Origin: Bifidobacterium dentium JCM 1195 = DSM 20436
GTDB lineage: Bacteria > Actinomycetota > Actinomycetes > Actinomycetales > Bifidobacteriaceae
NCBI RefSeq assembly: GCF_001042595.1
Contig: NZ_AP012326.1
Span: forward strand, 2,108,001-2,172,000
Length of the DNA: 64,000 nucleotides
Reading direction: 5' to 3'
This document shows, in pieces, positions 54,833 through 63,966 of this stretch. Positions within the stretch are counted from its first letter, which is position 1, and every line of letters begins with the position of its first letter. Both the position numbers and the translations under genes were made by a program. The notes under the pieces are model-generated. The model saw only the letters and a list, made by a program, of their open reading frames with translations, ran no database searches and was not told the origin of the DNA.

Positions 54833-54909
54833 CTTCCGTTCTTTGTGGTTCGGTTCTGGTCCGTTCTGGCCTTGTCTGGTCCGGTTCGGTTCCGTTCTGG
54901 TTCTGTCCG
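54833..54909. repeat. Low-complexity inverted repeat, left copy
   Basis: A region of GGTTCTGGTCCG-like motifs begins CTTCCGTTCTTTGTGGTTC. Its core 54853-54909 matches the reverse complement of 56672-56728 at 55 of 57 bases. It lies directly ahead of the aldo/keto reductase start. Confidence 0.85.
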
Positions 54910-55368
54910 GTCCGGTTCCCGTGGCATTTCCCAGATTAGCCCCGTGCGCCGCCCGACTCATCCGGACCGCATGCCCGGTCCCGGGCCCCTCCGCCAGGCA
55001 CGCTGCCGCCCCGGGTCCCGTGCGCCGCGCACGACCCGCGGCAGGGGCCCTTTCCCCGGATCGTGCGCGGCCGCCCGCCCCCTCGGACCGCCATCCGGGG
55101 CGCATCCCGCCGGCCGGGCGTCCCGCACCGGACCGTACGGGGGTGTCTGCCGGTCCCGTCCGGACGCACGATTCCCCGGGGACGGCCGGACGGCGGGTCG
55201 TGCACGGCTCCCGAGTTCCGGTCTCCTTCCGCCGCGCACGGAGGGATCCCGCCGAATCCGTCGGATCCGCTGGATCCGCTGGCGGCCCGCCAGCCACACA
55301 CCACAACCCGCGGAACACCATATGCCGGCACACACATTTATGGAACGTCACCGAATCCGCCGTCTCCA
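54910..55368. other. Very GC-rich non-coding spacer
   Basis: About 460 bp is strikingly GC-rich and low in complexity (runs such as CGGATCCGCTGGATCCGCTG), so long frames stay open on both strands. None has a ribosome-binding site, family motif or coherent protein composition, and I call no gene. Confidence 0.6.
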
Positions 55369-56421
55369 TCAACGCCTTTTCGCACGCCGACGCGGCCGAA
55401 CCATCTTTCGCCGCCGACGCGCAAGCTCGCTCCACGGTATCGGCGTATTCACGACGATCGGTCGTCCATCAATATTCGACAATGCATGTGCCACATTCAT
55501 GGCGAACGCCGCACGATGCAATTCATCCGAAAGATCCAACTGCGTAATCACCAGAACCACCCAACCGGCGGAAGTAAGGCGCATGCGCTTGTTCTGGTCA
55601 CGCATCCATTGCCGTCTGTCCGTGCGATGATGGTCGCCGTCATATTCCAAGCCAAGTTTGCGAGACGGATCTGCCAGATCGAGCGTTGTCATGGCACCGT
55701 TGCCGAACAGTACATCCGAGACAGTGTAATTGACCCTCATTGGTGGCAAACCGTACCGTTCCAGCACCAATCGCATCTCGGTCTCTTTAGGTGAATCCGA
55801 TCCTTGCCGCACCAGCGAAAGCGCGTCCATACACTTGCTACGGTACGGAATTTGGGCTGTGGATACAAACTTCCGCAACTCGTCCAACGTCAATCGACGG
55901 TGTCGGATCATCGATTCCGCGAGTATGGTCAACTCTCCGACATCCAATGGGCCCGCCATCAACGCCTATGTCGGCGCGGGTGCCAGCACTCGCACCCCGT
56001 CAATCATCAGCACATGTTTGCCATTCAGCCCTTTCCACACATGCATGCGAACATGCTTACGCGCTCTGCGATCGTTGCGATTGTTCAGCACAACATGTAC
56101 CAACGAATTATCCGACACGGTGTTGGTCGAATCATTCCACTTTTCGGTGGATGCATAATCTTCTGCATAGCCATAATCAGAAGACGGAGATTCAGGGTAT
56201 CCGTAGGCAGCCCCTCCTGCAATCTCGGCATGATCAGTCCGCGCGGTTCGTGAGCGTCGATAGCCACTGCCGGAAGGTTGCTCAATACCCCATATTGCGA
56301 GTGCCGTCTCGTGACTGACGGGATGCTGCACCCCAATGGCCTTGCAGTCACGTAGCGCTTGCCGCTGCATCTGCGAAAGCGCGATTCGTTGCATCGGTTT
56401 GTATGTTTCGTTGCCGTTCAT
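55369..56421 (-). pseudogene. DUF559-like/AbiEi-type nuclease gene broken by one in-frame TAG
   Basis: Two minus-strand frames (55966-56421 and 55369-55962) lie in the same reading frame, separated by a single TAG at 55966-55968. The first ends VRVLAPAPT and the next continues ALMAGPLDVGELTILAE. Related actinobacterial proteins usually have Trp (TGG) there, so TAG is probably one substitution. The C-terminal half has a nuclease-like core ETEMRLVLERYGLPPMRV, LDLADPSRKLGLEYDGDHHR and TSAGWVVLVITQLDL. An intact protein would be about 350 residues. Translation could also restart at the TTG or ATG after the stop. Confidence 0.8.
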
Positions 56422-56671
56422 GTTTCGACGCTATGGCAAGGAATGGTACGCCGTCCAGCCGATTCGAGGGTTGTGGTCGAAGGACGCATATTCAGCGTGT
56501 CGCTGTGGATAAGTCGATGCCGCCTCTTCTGACTGTGCATAAGTATGTGAATTATTGGGATTTGATGTTGCTTGAAATTCCCCTTATTTTTCTGACGGAC
56601 TGATACGCGATGTCGTCGAACTGTTGGATTGACGGACGTGTCTTTGGTTGTGGTGTGTGTAGCTGGCAGGT
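56422..56671. other. Intergenic region upstream of the broken nuclease gene
   Basis: About 250 bp lies between the start of the broken gene (56421) and the right copy of the inverted repeat. It includes a CTGTGGATAAGTCG-like segment resembling common origin-proximal or DnaA-box-like sequence, but only one weak copy. No gene is evident. Confidence 0.35.
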
Positions 56672-56877
56672 CGGACAGAACCAGAACGGAACCGAAACGG
56701 ACCAGACAAGGCCAGACCGGACCAGAACAGACCAAACTAGGACAAATCAAGCAAGGCCGGACCCAACCTAACCAAACCAAACCACAGAAACCGAACCAAA
56801 CTGGATCGAACAACACCGGACCAGGCCTAGGCCAGATCGAACCACACCGGCCCAGACGGAACCACAAAGAACGGAAG
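56672..56877. repeat. Low-complexity inverted repeat, right copy (expanded)
   Basis: The core 56672-56728 is the inverted match of 54853-54909. The outer 19-mer at 56859-56877 matches the reverse complement of 54833-54851. Between them about 130 bp of extra ACCAGACCGG-like units is present, so the right copy is expanded. It ends just downstream of the LacI gene stop. Confidence 0.85.
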
Positions 56878-56895
56878 TCTTTCGATCACCAACCC

Positions 56896-57957
56896 TTATG
56901 CTCGGGTGGTGGCGCGTGAAATAACACGCGACTGGGTGGTGATCAGTTCCGGCTCAAGATGACGCCCGTTGATGCGGTCGATAATGCGACTGACTGCAGT
57001 GGGGGCGGTCCAATCAAGGCAGGAATCCATGGTGGTGAGCGGTGGCTGGAAATAAGCGGCTTCTTCGATATTGTCAAAACCGATCACCTGCACCTGATCG
57101 GGCACGCTGATACCGTTGGCCGCCAAAGTGAACAAGGCACCCAACGCCAGCTGATCATTGAAAGCGACAACGCCATCAAACGGCACACCGGAGTCGATGA
57201 GCCACTGCGTCACACGGGCACCGGAGCCGATGGTCCAGTCGTGGCCGGTGTTGCCGAGCAGACGCGAGTCAAAGGCAACGCCGCGCGCATCGCATGCCTC
57301 AAGTACGCCGCGCATACGCAACTGAGCATTGCCCTCCACCGCATCGTGCAAACCATCCAGATCCTCAGGCGCGGTTCTGGCACCTACCACGGCAATTCGA
57401 ATCGCACCGCGGTCGAATAGGTATTCCGTCGCCTGCCTGGCTTCCTGCACATCGTCGGGAGTCACATGATCGGCCTTACCATGCGTGTCCCGCGCACCGA
57501 CACAGACAAGCGGATAGTCAACATCAAGATCCTCCGGAGACAGATCCTCCACTTCGGAAATGGACAGAATCATGCCATCCGACACAGTGGTGTTGAAGCC
57601 TTCGAGCAGTGCACGAGCGCCACTGGCAGAGCCTTCCGCATAAGTGGTGACGTAAACGGAGTAGTCGTGCAGTCGCGCCGCGTCAATCACGCGATTGGCT
57701 AATTCGGCCAGGTATGGCGCGGTGAGGCTTGGCACGGCGAGCGTGATGAACCCCGTATTGCCACGATTGAGATTACGGGCGGCCACGTTCACACGATAGC
57801 CAAGCCGATCGATAACCCCTTGCACTTTCTCTCGCGTGCTTTCGGTCATGCGGCCGCTGTTGTTGATCACGTTGGAGGCGGTTTTCAGCGAAACGCCGGC
57901 TTCTTCGGCCACATCGCGCAGTGTGATGCGCTTCTTGTCCTGCTTCGTTTCGCTCAT
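56896..57957 (-). CDS. galR: LacI-family transcriptional regulator (GalR of galactan operon)
   Basis: This 353-residue LacI/GalR regulator has an N-terminal HTH and hinge (ITLRDVAEEAGVSLKTASNV, then YRVNVAARNLNRG). The periplasmic-binding-like effector domain contains LAVPSLTAPYLAELANRVID and VIGFDNIEEAAYFQPPLTTM. It follows the GH42 gene and so should control the galactan operon, releasing its operator when a galacto-oligosaccharide binds. The name follows the order of the B. breve gal cluster. Confidence 0.9.
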   Translation of the reverse strand: MSETKQDKKRITLRDVAEEAGVSLKTASNVINNSGRMTESTREKVQGVIDRLGYRVNVAARNLNRGNTGFITLAVPSLTAPYLAELANRVIDAARLHDYSVYVTTYAEGSASGARALLEGFNTTVSDGMILSISEVEDLSPEDLDVDYPLVCVGARDTHGKADHVTPDDVQEARQATEYLFDRGAIRIAVVGARTAPEDLDGLHDAVEGNAQLRMRGVLEACDARGVAFDSRLLGNTGHDWTIGSGARVTQWLIDSGVPFDGVVAFNDQLALGALFTLAANGISVPDQVQVIGFDNIEEAAYFQPPLTTMDSCLDWTAPTAVSRIIDRINGRHLEPELITTQSRVISRATTRA

Positions 57958-58205
57958 ATCAGGGCTCCTTGCCTGCCTTTTGGCCTATATGTGGCAGATG
58001 TATCGGTTCTTCCGCAGTTTTCTGGCTTATGTATAGCAGGTATTCAACGAAAACCGAGATATTACCGTTGCCATGATAAGGCTCGGATTCCGAGATTCAC
58101 GATTCACCTGCCATATATAGGACGGATAAAGACGAAAGAAACCGGTAATCCGCCACATGTAAGCGAGATGCCCTCGAATCATGCCGGCGTGCCGACTGAT
58201 TTCGA

Positions 58206-60308
58206 TTATCGTCTGGTAATCAGCATGCCATTGCGATGAATGACGTAGGAACCCGGCCCTTCCGGACCAGCCTCGCTGTGGAATTGGCAGATCGGTTCGC
58301 CTTCGATGCCACGCAATGTAACCTCCTGCTTGCCGCGGGGCATGTAGAAGTCGAAGGTCGCATCAGCGGATTTACGCACGGTATGCAGTACGTCGCCGTA
58401 TCGGGGATCGTCTTCGCCACCTGAAGTAGTGAGATTGGCGCGGACGAACCTGGTCAGATCGGCCACGTTCAGGTCGCAGCCCACAAAATAGGCGGCGCCG
58501 GCACCGTACGGGTTACGGGTGATGGCGGCGGTGCCGTCCAATTCCCATTCGTCCGCGGACTTTCCCGAATAGGTGGCGAGCACTTCGGTGTCAGGGCCTT
58601 CCACGTTCACATCGTTCTGCCACAGGCGGGTCACGGCACCGTCCATGCCGCCTCCCAATTCGATTTCACATGGCTCGCCTTCCGCTTCGCATCCGAGAAT
58701 GTTGAACTCTTCGCCACGGATGCCAAGCATCTTGCGGAGCAAACCATTACCGGCACCCGGATATCCGCCGAGCCAAGTGTGGAAATGCTCGTCGATCAGG
58801 CCGGTCGCATAGCCGATCACCACCTGACCGCCGGCGGCCGTGAAGTCGGCAAGCCGTTGCGTATCGGCGGCGCTCAGCATCAGCACGCTCGGCAGCACCA
58901 CCACGGAATATGCGCTCCAATCGTACTTGAGCGGTACTACGTCGGCCCGCTGCCCTGCGTCCAGAAACGCGCGATACCAGTCACGCACGTCATGCCAATG
59001 GCTGAGTTTCATGCTCGGCAGGGTTTCACTGCGCGTGGCCCATTCGGATTCGGCACTGAACAGAATCGCCGTATCGGAACGTTCGAGCGTGCTTCCCTGC
59101 ATGCCTGCGGCGCTCAAATCCTTGAGCACCGACCCGAGTTCGCACACCTGACGGAACACCCTGGTGTCTTCACCGGCGTGTGGCAGCATGGCGGAGTGGA
59201 AGGCCTCCGATCCGAATGCGGAAGCCCGCCATTGGAAAAAGTTGATGGCGTCGGCGCCCATGGCCACGTGCGCAAGGGAGTCGCGCACGATTTCACCCTT
59301 ACGCTTGCGGATATTGAGCGGCTTCCACTGTACCGCCGAAGTGGAGTGTTCCATCACATACCAAGGCTTGCCGAGCGCCAACGAATCCATGAGCGCATCG
59401 GAACAGGCGAGTTCGTCGAGATGCGATTCGCCTTCATGGAAGTAATGATCGTTGGAGACGAAATCCACTTCTTCAGCCCAATCGGCATAGTCCATGCAGC
59501 ACTGGTCGGTGGAGACCATGAAGTTCGTGGTGAATGGCTTGTCGGGGCAGATTTCGGCGATGGCGTCACGCTCGGCCTTGTAGAAGTCGAGCAGCATATC
59601 GTTGCCGAATCGCTCGAAATCCAGTTTCTGTCCGGGATTGACCATGCTGTCGGTGCCCATGAAGCGCGGAATGAGCACTTCGTCGAAGCCGTTCATCTCC
59701 TGCCCCCAGAAGGTGGTGCCCCAAGCCGCGTTGAGCGCGTCGACGGTGCCGTATTTGCGCTCACACCACTTGCGGAAGGCGGCCAGGGCGTTGTCGGAGT
59801 AGTCTTCGCGGTTGTTCCAGCCATATTCGTTGCCCATGTGCCAAGCCGTCACATATGGATTGTCGCCGTAGCGTTCGGCGAGTTTACGACACATGGTAAG
59901 CGCATATGTTTTGAATACCGGGCTGGTCGGGCTCCACGACTGACGCGAGCCGGCGTTGACCTGATGACCGTATTTGTCTCGCGGAAGGACCTCCGGATGG
60001 CTTTCGTACAGCCAAAGCGGAGCGGTGGCGGTGGCGGAAGCAAGATCGACCGCGATGCCCGCTTTGCCGAGCTTGTCGATGATGCGGTCGAGCCAGCCGA
60101 AGTTCCAGCGGTCCTCGGTGGGCTGGATGCGATCCCAGCTAAAAATCGCCAGGGCCACGGTGTTGACACCGGCCTGCTTCATCAGGCGGATGTCGTCGTC
60201 CCAGATTTCCTCAGACCATTGGTCGGGATTGTAGTCGCCACCGAACGCTATGCCACCGCCATTGCGAGTCAGCAGTCTCGGCCAAGAAAAGGTTCTTCTT
60301 GTCGTCAT
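58206..60308 (-). CDS. galG: Beta-galactosidase, GH42
   Basis: This 700-residue GH42 enzyme starts GIAFGGDYNPDQWSEEIW. The acid/base Glu is in TAWHMGNEYGWN (E161) and the nucleophile in PWYVMEHSTSAVQW (E320), at the expected spacing. TIM-barrel, trimerisation and C-terminal beta domains are all represented by length. It probably cleaves galactobiose and galactotriose from galactan inside the cell. It lacks a signal peptide. The ATG at 60308 has AGGAGG before it. It lies between the permease genes and the LacI gene. Confidence 0.96.
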   Translation of the reverse strand: MTTRRTFSWPRLLTRNGGGIAFGGDYNPDQWSEEIWDDDIRLMKQAGVNTVALAIFSWDRIQPTEDRWNFGWLDRIIDKLGKAGIAVDLASATATAPLWLYESHPEVLPRDKYGHQVNAGSRQSWSPTSPVFKTYALTMCRKLAERYGDNPYVTAWHMGNEYGWNNREDYSDNALAAFRKWCERKYGTVDALNAAWGTTFWGQEMNGFDEVLIPRFMGTDSMVNPGQKLDFERFGNDMLLDFYKAERDAIAEICPDKPFTTNFMVSTDQCCMDYADWAEEVDFVSNDHYFHEGESHLDELACSDALMDSLALGKPWYVMEHSTSAVQWKPLNIRKRKGEIVRDSLAHVAMGADAINFFQWRASAFGSEAFHSAMLPHAGEDTRVFRQVCELGSVLKDLSAAGMQGSTLERSDTAILFSAESEWATRSETLPSMKLSHWHDVRDWYRAFLDAGQRADVVPLKYDWSAYSVVVLPSVLMLSAADTQRLADFTAAGGQVVIGYATGLIDEHFHTWLGGYPGAGNGLLRKMLGIRGEEFNILGCEAEGEPCEIELGGGMDGAVTRLWQNDVNVEGPDTEVLATYSGKSADEWELDGTAAITRNPYGAGAAYFVGCDLNVADLTRFVRANLTTSGGEDDPRYGDVLHTVRKSADATFDFYMPRGKQEVTLRGIEGEPICQFHSEAGPEGPGSYVIHRNGMLITRR

Positions 60309-60374
60309 TTAAGCCTCCTGAAAAATGCGTTTGCCGCTTTCCGATTCTTTGATATCCCATATGATACAACGGTG

Positions 60375-60389
60375 TAGCAACGCTTTCTA
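60375..60389. promoter_or_regulatory. LacI-type operator candidate
   Basis: TAGCAACGCTTTCTA is an imperfect palindrome with the central AACGCTT pattern of LacI-family sites, 67 bp upstream of the GH42 start. It could let the neighbouring LacI protein control an internal promoter. Confidence 0.42.
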
Positions 60390-60448
60390 AATCGATATTT
60401 CGCACAGCATGGCGGGCCACGTCTCCGCCAGGCGCGGCCCGCCCCAGC

Positions 60449-61441
60449 TCATTCCTTGACGGCGCCGGCGGACAGGCCGGACTGCCAATACCTCTGCAAA
60501 CACAGGAACGCGATCACCAACGGCACGATCGTGACCAACGAACCCGTGATCACCAGGTTCTGGATCGCCTGCCCACCCGCCGTGGAGGCCTGGTCCTTCC
60601 ACTGGTTCAACCCGATCGTGAGCGGATACCAATCCGAATCCTTGAGCATGATCAACGGCAGGAAATAGTTGTTCCACGTCGCCACGATCGCGAACAGGGC
60701 CGTGGTCACGATGCCCGGCGCCAGCAAGGGCAGCGACACCTGGAAGAACGTACGGAACTCGCCCGCCCCGTCCACGCGCGCCGCCTCGAGCAGCTCGGTC
60801 GGCACGGCCTGGTCCGAGAAGATCCACATCAGGTACAGGCCGAACGTGGACACCAGGCTCGGGATGACCATGGCCCACGGCGTGTTCGTCAGGTTCAGCT
60901 TGGCGAACAGCAGGAACTGCGGCACCGCCAACGCGATGCCCGGCACGCTGATCGCGCCGATGACCACCACGAACACGGCCCTGCGCCCCGGGAAACGGAA
61001 CTTCGCCAGACCGTAGCCGCCCATGATCGCCAGCAGCGTGGCCCCTCCCGCGCCGGCCACCACGTACAGGACGGTGTTGAGGAACCAGCGTCCGAAGATC
61101 CCGCCGTCATAGGTGAACACGGTGACGACGTTGTCCCACAGGGCGAACGTCTTGCCGAACCCCAGACCGAAGGTCGACGTGAAGTCCGCCTGCGTCTTGG
61201 TCGCGTTGACCAGCAGATAGAAGAACGGGAACAGGCAGTAGACGGCGAAGACCGCGCATACCAGGGTCAGCAGGGCGCTGCGCCTGGGGTTCGCGACGTT
61301 CGCGAACCCCGACCTCGCGGCCCTCGCCCGCTCCGCCCTCTCGTCCCTGGCCACACGCCTGCGGCGTTCCCTCTCCGCCTTCCAGGCGGCCTTCTCCCGC
61401 CCCTTCGGACCCGCCGCGGCGGCGCTGCTTGCATTGCTCAT
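60449..61441 (-). CDS. galE: Sugar ABC transporter permease (MalG type)
   Basis: This 330-residue permease has about six helices (LVCAVFAVYCLFPFFYLLVN, then VLYVVAGAGGATLLAIMGGY) and the EAA loop EAARVDGAGEFRTFFQVSLP. A basic, Ala/Arg-rich N-terminal extension of about 50 residues is longer than in most MalG proteins. It forms the importer with the permease at 61491 and the binding protein at 62614. The name reflects position in the gal cluster and should not be confused with UDP-glucose epimerase. Confidence 0.93.
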   Translation of the reverse strand: MSNASSAAAAGPKGREKAAWKAERERRRRVARDERAERARAARSGFANVANPRRSALLTLVCAVFAVYCLFPFFYLLVNATKTQADFTSTFGLGFGKTFALWDNVVTVFTYDGGIFGRWFLNTVLYVVAGAGGATLLAIMGGYGLAKFRFPGRRAVFVVVIGAISVPGIALAVPQFLLFAKLNLTNTPWAMVIPSLVSTFGLYLMWIFSDQAVPTELLEAARVDGAGEFRTFFQVSLPLLAPGIVTTALFAIVATWNNYFLPLIMLKDSDWYPLTIGLNQWKDQASTAGGQAIQNLVITGSLVTIVPLVIAFLCLQRYWQSGLSAGAVKE

Positions 61442-61490
61442 CTTGATGCTCCTTGAATCCTCATGCCCGTGAGGCGACGCGCCCGCGCGC

Positions 61491-62426
61491 CTACCTCATC
61501 TGCTCTTTCATGCTCCTGAGCTGCACCGCGTACGCGATCGCCATCGTGATCACCGCCATCGTGATCGCCAGGGCGGCCGCGTAGTTGCTCTGGTTGCCCG
61601 CGAAGCTCAGGTTGTACGCGTACATGTTCGGCGTGTAGTACGTGCCGATCGCGTTGCCCGGCACCATGTTCTGCATGATGCTCGGCTCGTTGAACAGCTG
61701 GAACGAGCCGATGATCGAGAAGATCACCGTGATCGCCAGGCTGCCGCGCAGCTCGGGCAGCTTGATGGACCTGACGATCTGCCATTCGCTCGCGCCGTCG
61801 ATCGACGCGGCCTCGTACAGCGAATGCGGGATCGTGGACAGCGAACTGTAGAAGATCAGCATGTTGTAGCCCGTGAACTCCCAGGTTACGATGTTGCCGA
61901 TCGAGGCGAGCAGCACGCCCGGGGCCAGCACGTCCAGATGCGTGCCGAAGAAGCCGTTGAACGAGCCCACCAGCCCGTACTTCGCGCCGTACATGAACCC
62001 CCAGATCAGCGTGGAGACCACGGCCGGCACCGCGTACGGCAGGAACGTGGAGATACGGAAGAACCTGGTGCCGTGCAATTTCATGGAATCCAGGGCCAAC
62101 GCCATCGCCGCGGCCAGGAACAGCATGACCGGCACCTGCACCACCGTGAACAGCGCCACCCGGCCCACCGCGCTCCAGAACTGCCGGTCGTGCAGCAGAC
62201 GGACGTAATTGTCGAATCCCACGAACCGCGTGCCCCCGATCATCCTGTTCTGGAAGAAACTGATGTACACCGCGTACATGATCGGGATGACGAACACGAA
62301 CACGAACACCAACGCGAACGGCCACATGAACTTCCAACCACGCCAATCCGCATGATGCCTATTGACGCGGACCTGGTCGGGAGGTGTATGCAACTGCGTC
62401 GGAACGTTTGCTGTTGCTTGGGTCAT
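61491..62426 (-). CDS. galD: Sugar ABC transporter permease (MalF type)
   Basis: This permease of about 311 residues has six helices (FMWPFALVFVFVFVIPIMYA first) and the EAA loop EAASIDGASEWQIVRSIKLP. It partners the MalG-type protein and the lipoprotein binding protein for uptake of galacto-oligosaccharides; no ATPase gene lies in this cluster, as is common when a shared MsiK-type ATPase serves. The ATG at 62426 (MTQATANV) is preferred, with AGAAAGAAG ahead. The open frame reaches 62531. Confidence 0.93.
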   Translation of the reverse strand: MTQATANVPTQLHTPPDQVRVNRHHADWRGWKFMWPFALVFVFVFVIPIMYAVYISFFQNRMIGGTRFVGFDNYVRLLHDRQFWSAVGRVALFTVVQVPVMLFLAAAMALALDSMKLHGTRFFRISTFLPYAVPAVVSTLIWGFMYGAKYGLVGSFNGFFGTHLDVLAPGVLLASIGNIVTWEFTGYNMLIFYSSLSTIPHSLYEAASIDGASEWQIVRSIKLPELRGSLAITVIFSIIGSFQLFNEPSIMQNMVPGNAIGTYYTPNMYAYNLSFAGNQSNYAAALAITMAVITMAIAYAVQLRSMKEQMR

Positions 62427-62440
62427 GATTGCTTCTTTCT

Positions 62441-62453
62441 GTTGCGCTGCAAC
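62441..62453. promoter_or_regulatory. Small palindrome upstream of permease gene
   Basis: GTTGC-GCT-GCAAC is a perfect 5-bp-arm palindrome 15 bp before the permease start. It may be a weak LacI-type half-site pair, but could be chance. Confidence 0.3.
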
Positions 62454-62613
62454 TGCTGACGCCAACCGCTTCGTCGGCCGTTCAATCGCAGATGGTTGCG
62501 ATTCGGGCATACGGAAGGCGAGGATCCGCACGGGACGTCTCCCCGCCTTGCCTTACCCTGTGCTTGGTTATGCGGTTGGAAGTATGGACGGTCGGCAGAT
62601 ACCGGACCGGAAC

Positions 62614-63966
62614 TCAACCCTTATTGGTGACGGTGTAGCCCTGCTGGGTGCCATGTTCCGCGAGCGCCTTGCCGTAATTGGCGAAGGCTTCCTTCAAGGT
62701 GATCTCCTTGTTGTACGCCTTGGAAATCTGATCGCCGAAAGATGACTGCGCAAACGGATTGTACGGTAGGTAGGAGAACTCGGAGACCTTACGCTGGGCG
62801 GCTTCGGAAAGCACCTCGTTCACATTCTGGCCGCCGAAGTAATCGTTGACCTTCTTGTTGGCCTCGGTGGTCGGGTCGGTGAAGTCCTCGGAGGTGAGAA
62901 TGCTCTTGAGGCTCGGGAAAGTACCGGTGTCGGCCATGGTCTTGGCGCCCTCGCCGTGGGTCAGGTATTCCACGAACTTGTAGGCGGCGGCCTGCTGCTT
63001 GGACTGGGAGACGACGGCGAGCGCAGAGCCACCATCCTCGGCGGAGGCCTCTTCGTCTTCCTCCCACTGCGGCAGCTGGGCCACGCGCCAGTTGCCGGCC
63101 TGGTCAGGAGCGCCGTTCATAAGATTGATCGGCATCCAGCCTCCGATGGTCAGCGAGGCGATGGTGCCGTCGTTGAGCTCTCGGTTCCAGTCGTCGGACC
63201 AGTTGGCGGTCTTGGTGTCGATAAGGTCTTCGTCGATGAGCTTCTGCTGGAATTCGATGTACTTCTTCATGCCGGAATCCTTGGTCATGTCAATGGTGAG
63301 GTTTTCGCCGTCGACCTTCCAAGGCTGGGCGCCGGCCTGCCAGGCTTGCGCGGTGAAGGGCTGGTATTCCATGCTGGAGCCGGAATTGTTGGTCATGTAG
63401 GAGCCGATGGCCCTGACCTTCTTGGCCGCCTCGTAGTAGTCGTCCCAGGTCTTGATTTGAGTGCCATCGACACCGGCCTTCTTGAATACCGCATCGTTAT
63501 AGAAGAACATTTCCGGACCGGAATCGATTGGCAGCGCGTACGGCTTGCCGCCGTACTGCAGCTTGTTCCATGGACCGGCGGAGAAATCGTCGGCGAGCTT
63601 ATCGGCATCGAATTGGCTCAGATCCGCCAAATCTCCGGTTACCGCGAATTGCGTGACGGTCGGGTCCTCGAGCATGACCACGTCGGGTGCGCCCTTCCCC
63701 GCCGCGATGGCATTGCTCAGTGCGGTCTGCGTGTCAGATGCGGTGCCGGTGTTGTTGAACTTCACGGTAATGCCGGGATTTGCCTTCTGGAAGTCTTTGA
63801 TGAGGTCGCTCATGGTATGGCCGGTATCCCAGCCCCAGAACACGAGTTCCGCCTTGTCGGCGTCACCGGCGTTGCCATTGCTGGCGTTTGCATTGCCGCA
63901 AGCGGCCAGACCGGTGAGGGTCATCACCGCGGTCAGAGCCGCAAGAACCTTCTGAGAGTTACGCAT
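62614..63966 (-). CDS. galC: Galacto-oligosaccharide ABC transporter binding lipoprotein
   Basis: This family 1 extracellular solute-binding lipoprotein of about 450 residues has a signal peptide with lipobox LTGLAAC (Cys about residue 23). The mature protein contains LVFWGWDTGHTMSDLIKDFQ and GKGAPDVVMLEDPTVTQFAV, typical of sugar binding proteins. It captures galacto-oligosaccharides for the permeases. A perfect AAGGAGGAAAC site precedes the ATG at 63966. The promoter lies close to the window edge. Confidence 0.94.
   Translation of the reverse strand: MRNSQKVLAALTAVMTLTGLAACGNANASNGNAGDADKAELVFWGWDTGHTMSDLIKDFQKANPGITVKFNNTGTASDTQTALSNAIAAGKGAPDVVMLEDPTVTQFAVTGDLADLSQFDADKLADDFSAGPWNKLQYGGKPYALPIDSGPEMFFYNDAVFKKAGVDGTQIKTWDDYYEAAKKVRAIGSYMTNNSGSSMEYQPFTAQAWQAGAQPWKVDGENLTIDMTKDSGMKKYIEFQQKLIDEDLIDTKTANWSDDWNRELNDGTIASLTIGGWMPINLMNGAPDQAGNWRVAQLPQWEEDEEASAEDGGSALAVVSQSKQQAAAYKFVEYLTHGEGAKTMADTGTFPSLKSILTSEDFTDPTTEANKKVNDYFGGQNVNEVLSEAAQRKVSEFSYLPYNPFAQSSFGDQISKAYNKEITLKEAFANYGKALAEHGTQQGYTVTNKG

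Noticed and set aside
54821..55435. 204-codon minus-strand frame
   Set aside because: It overlaps the broken nuclease gene end and is Gly/Arg/Pro-rich low complexity, so it is probably not a protein.
54801..55630. Long plus-strand frames in the GC-rich spacer
   Set aside because: They are translations of a low-complexity repeat and GC-rich spacer, with several frames open at once and no family motif.
56418..56867. 149-codon minus-strand frame across the right repeat
   Set aside because: Its first half is translated repeat sequence and it has no domain.
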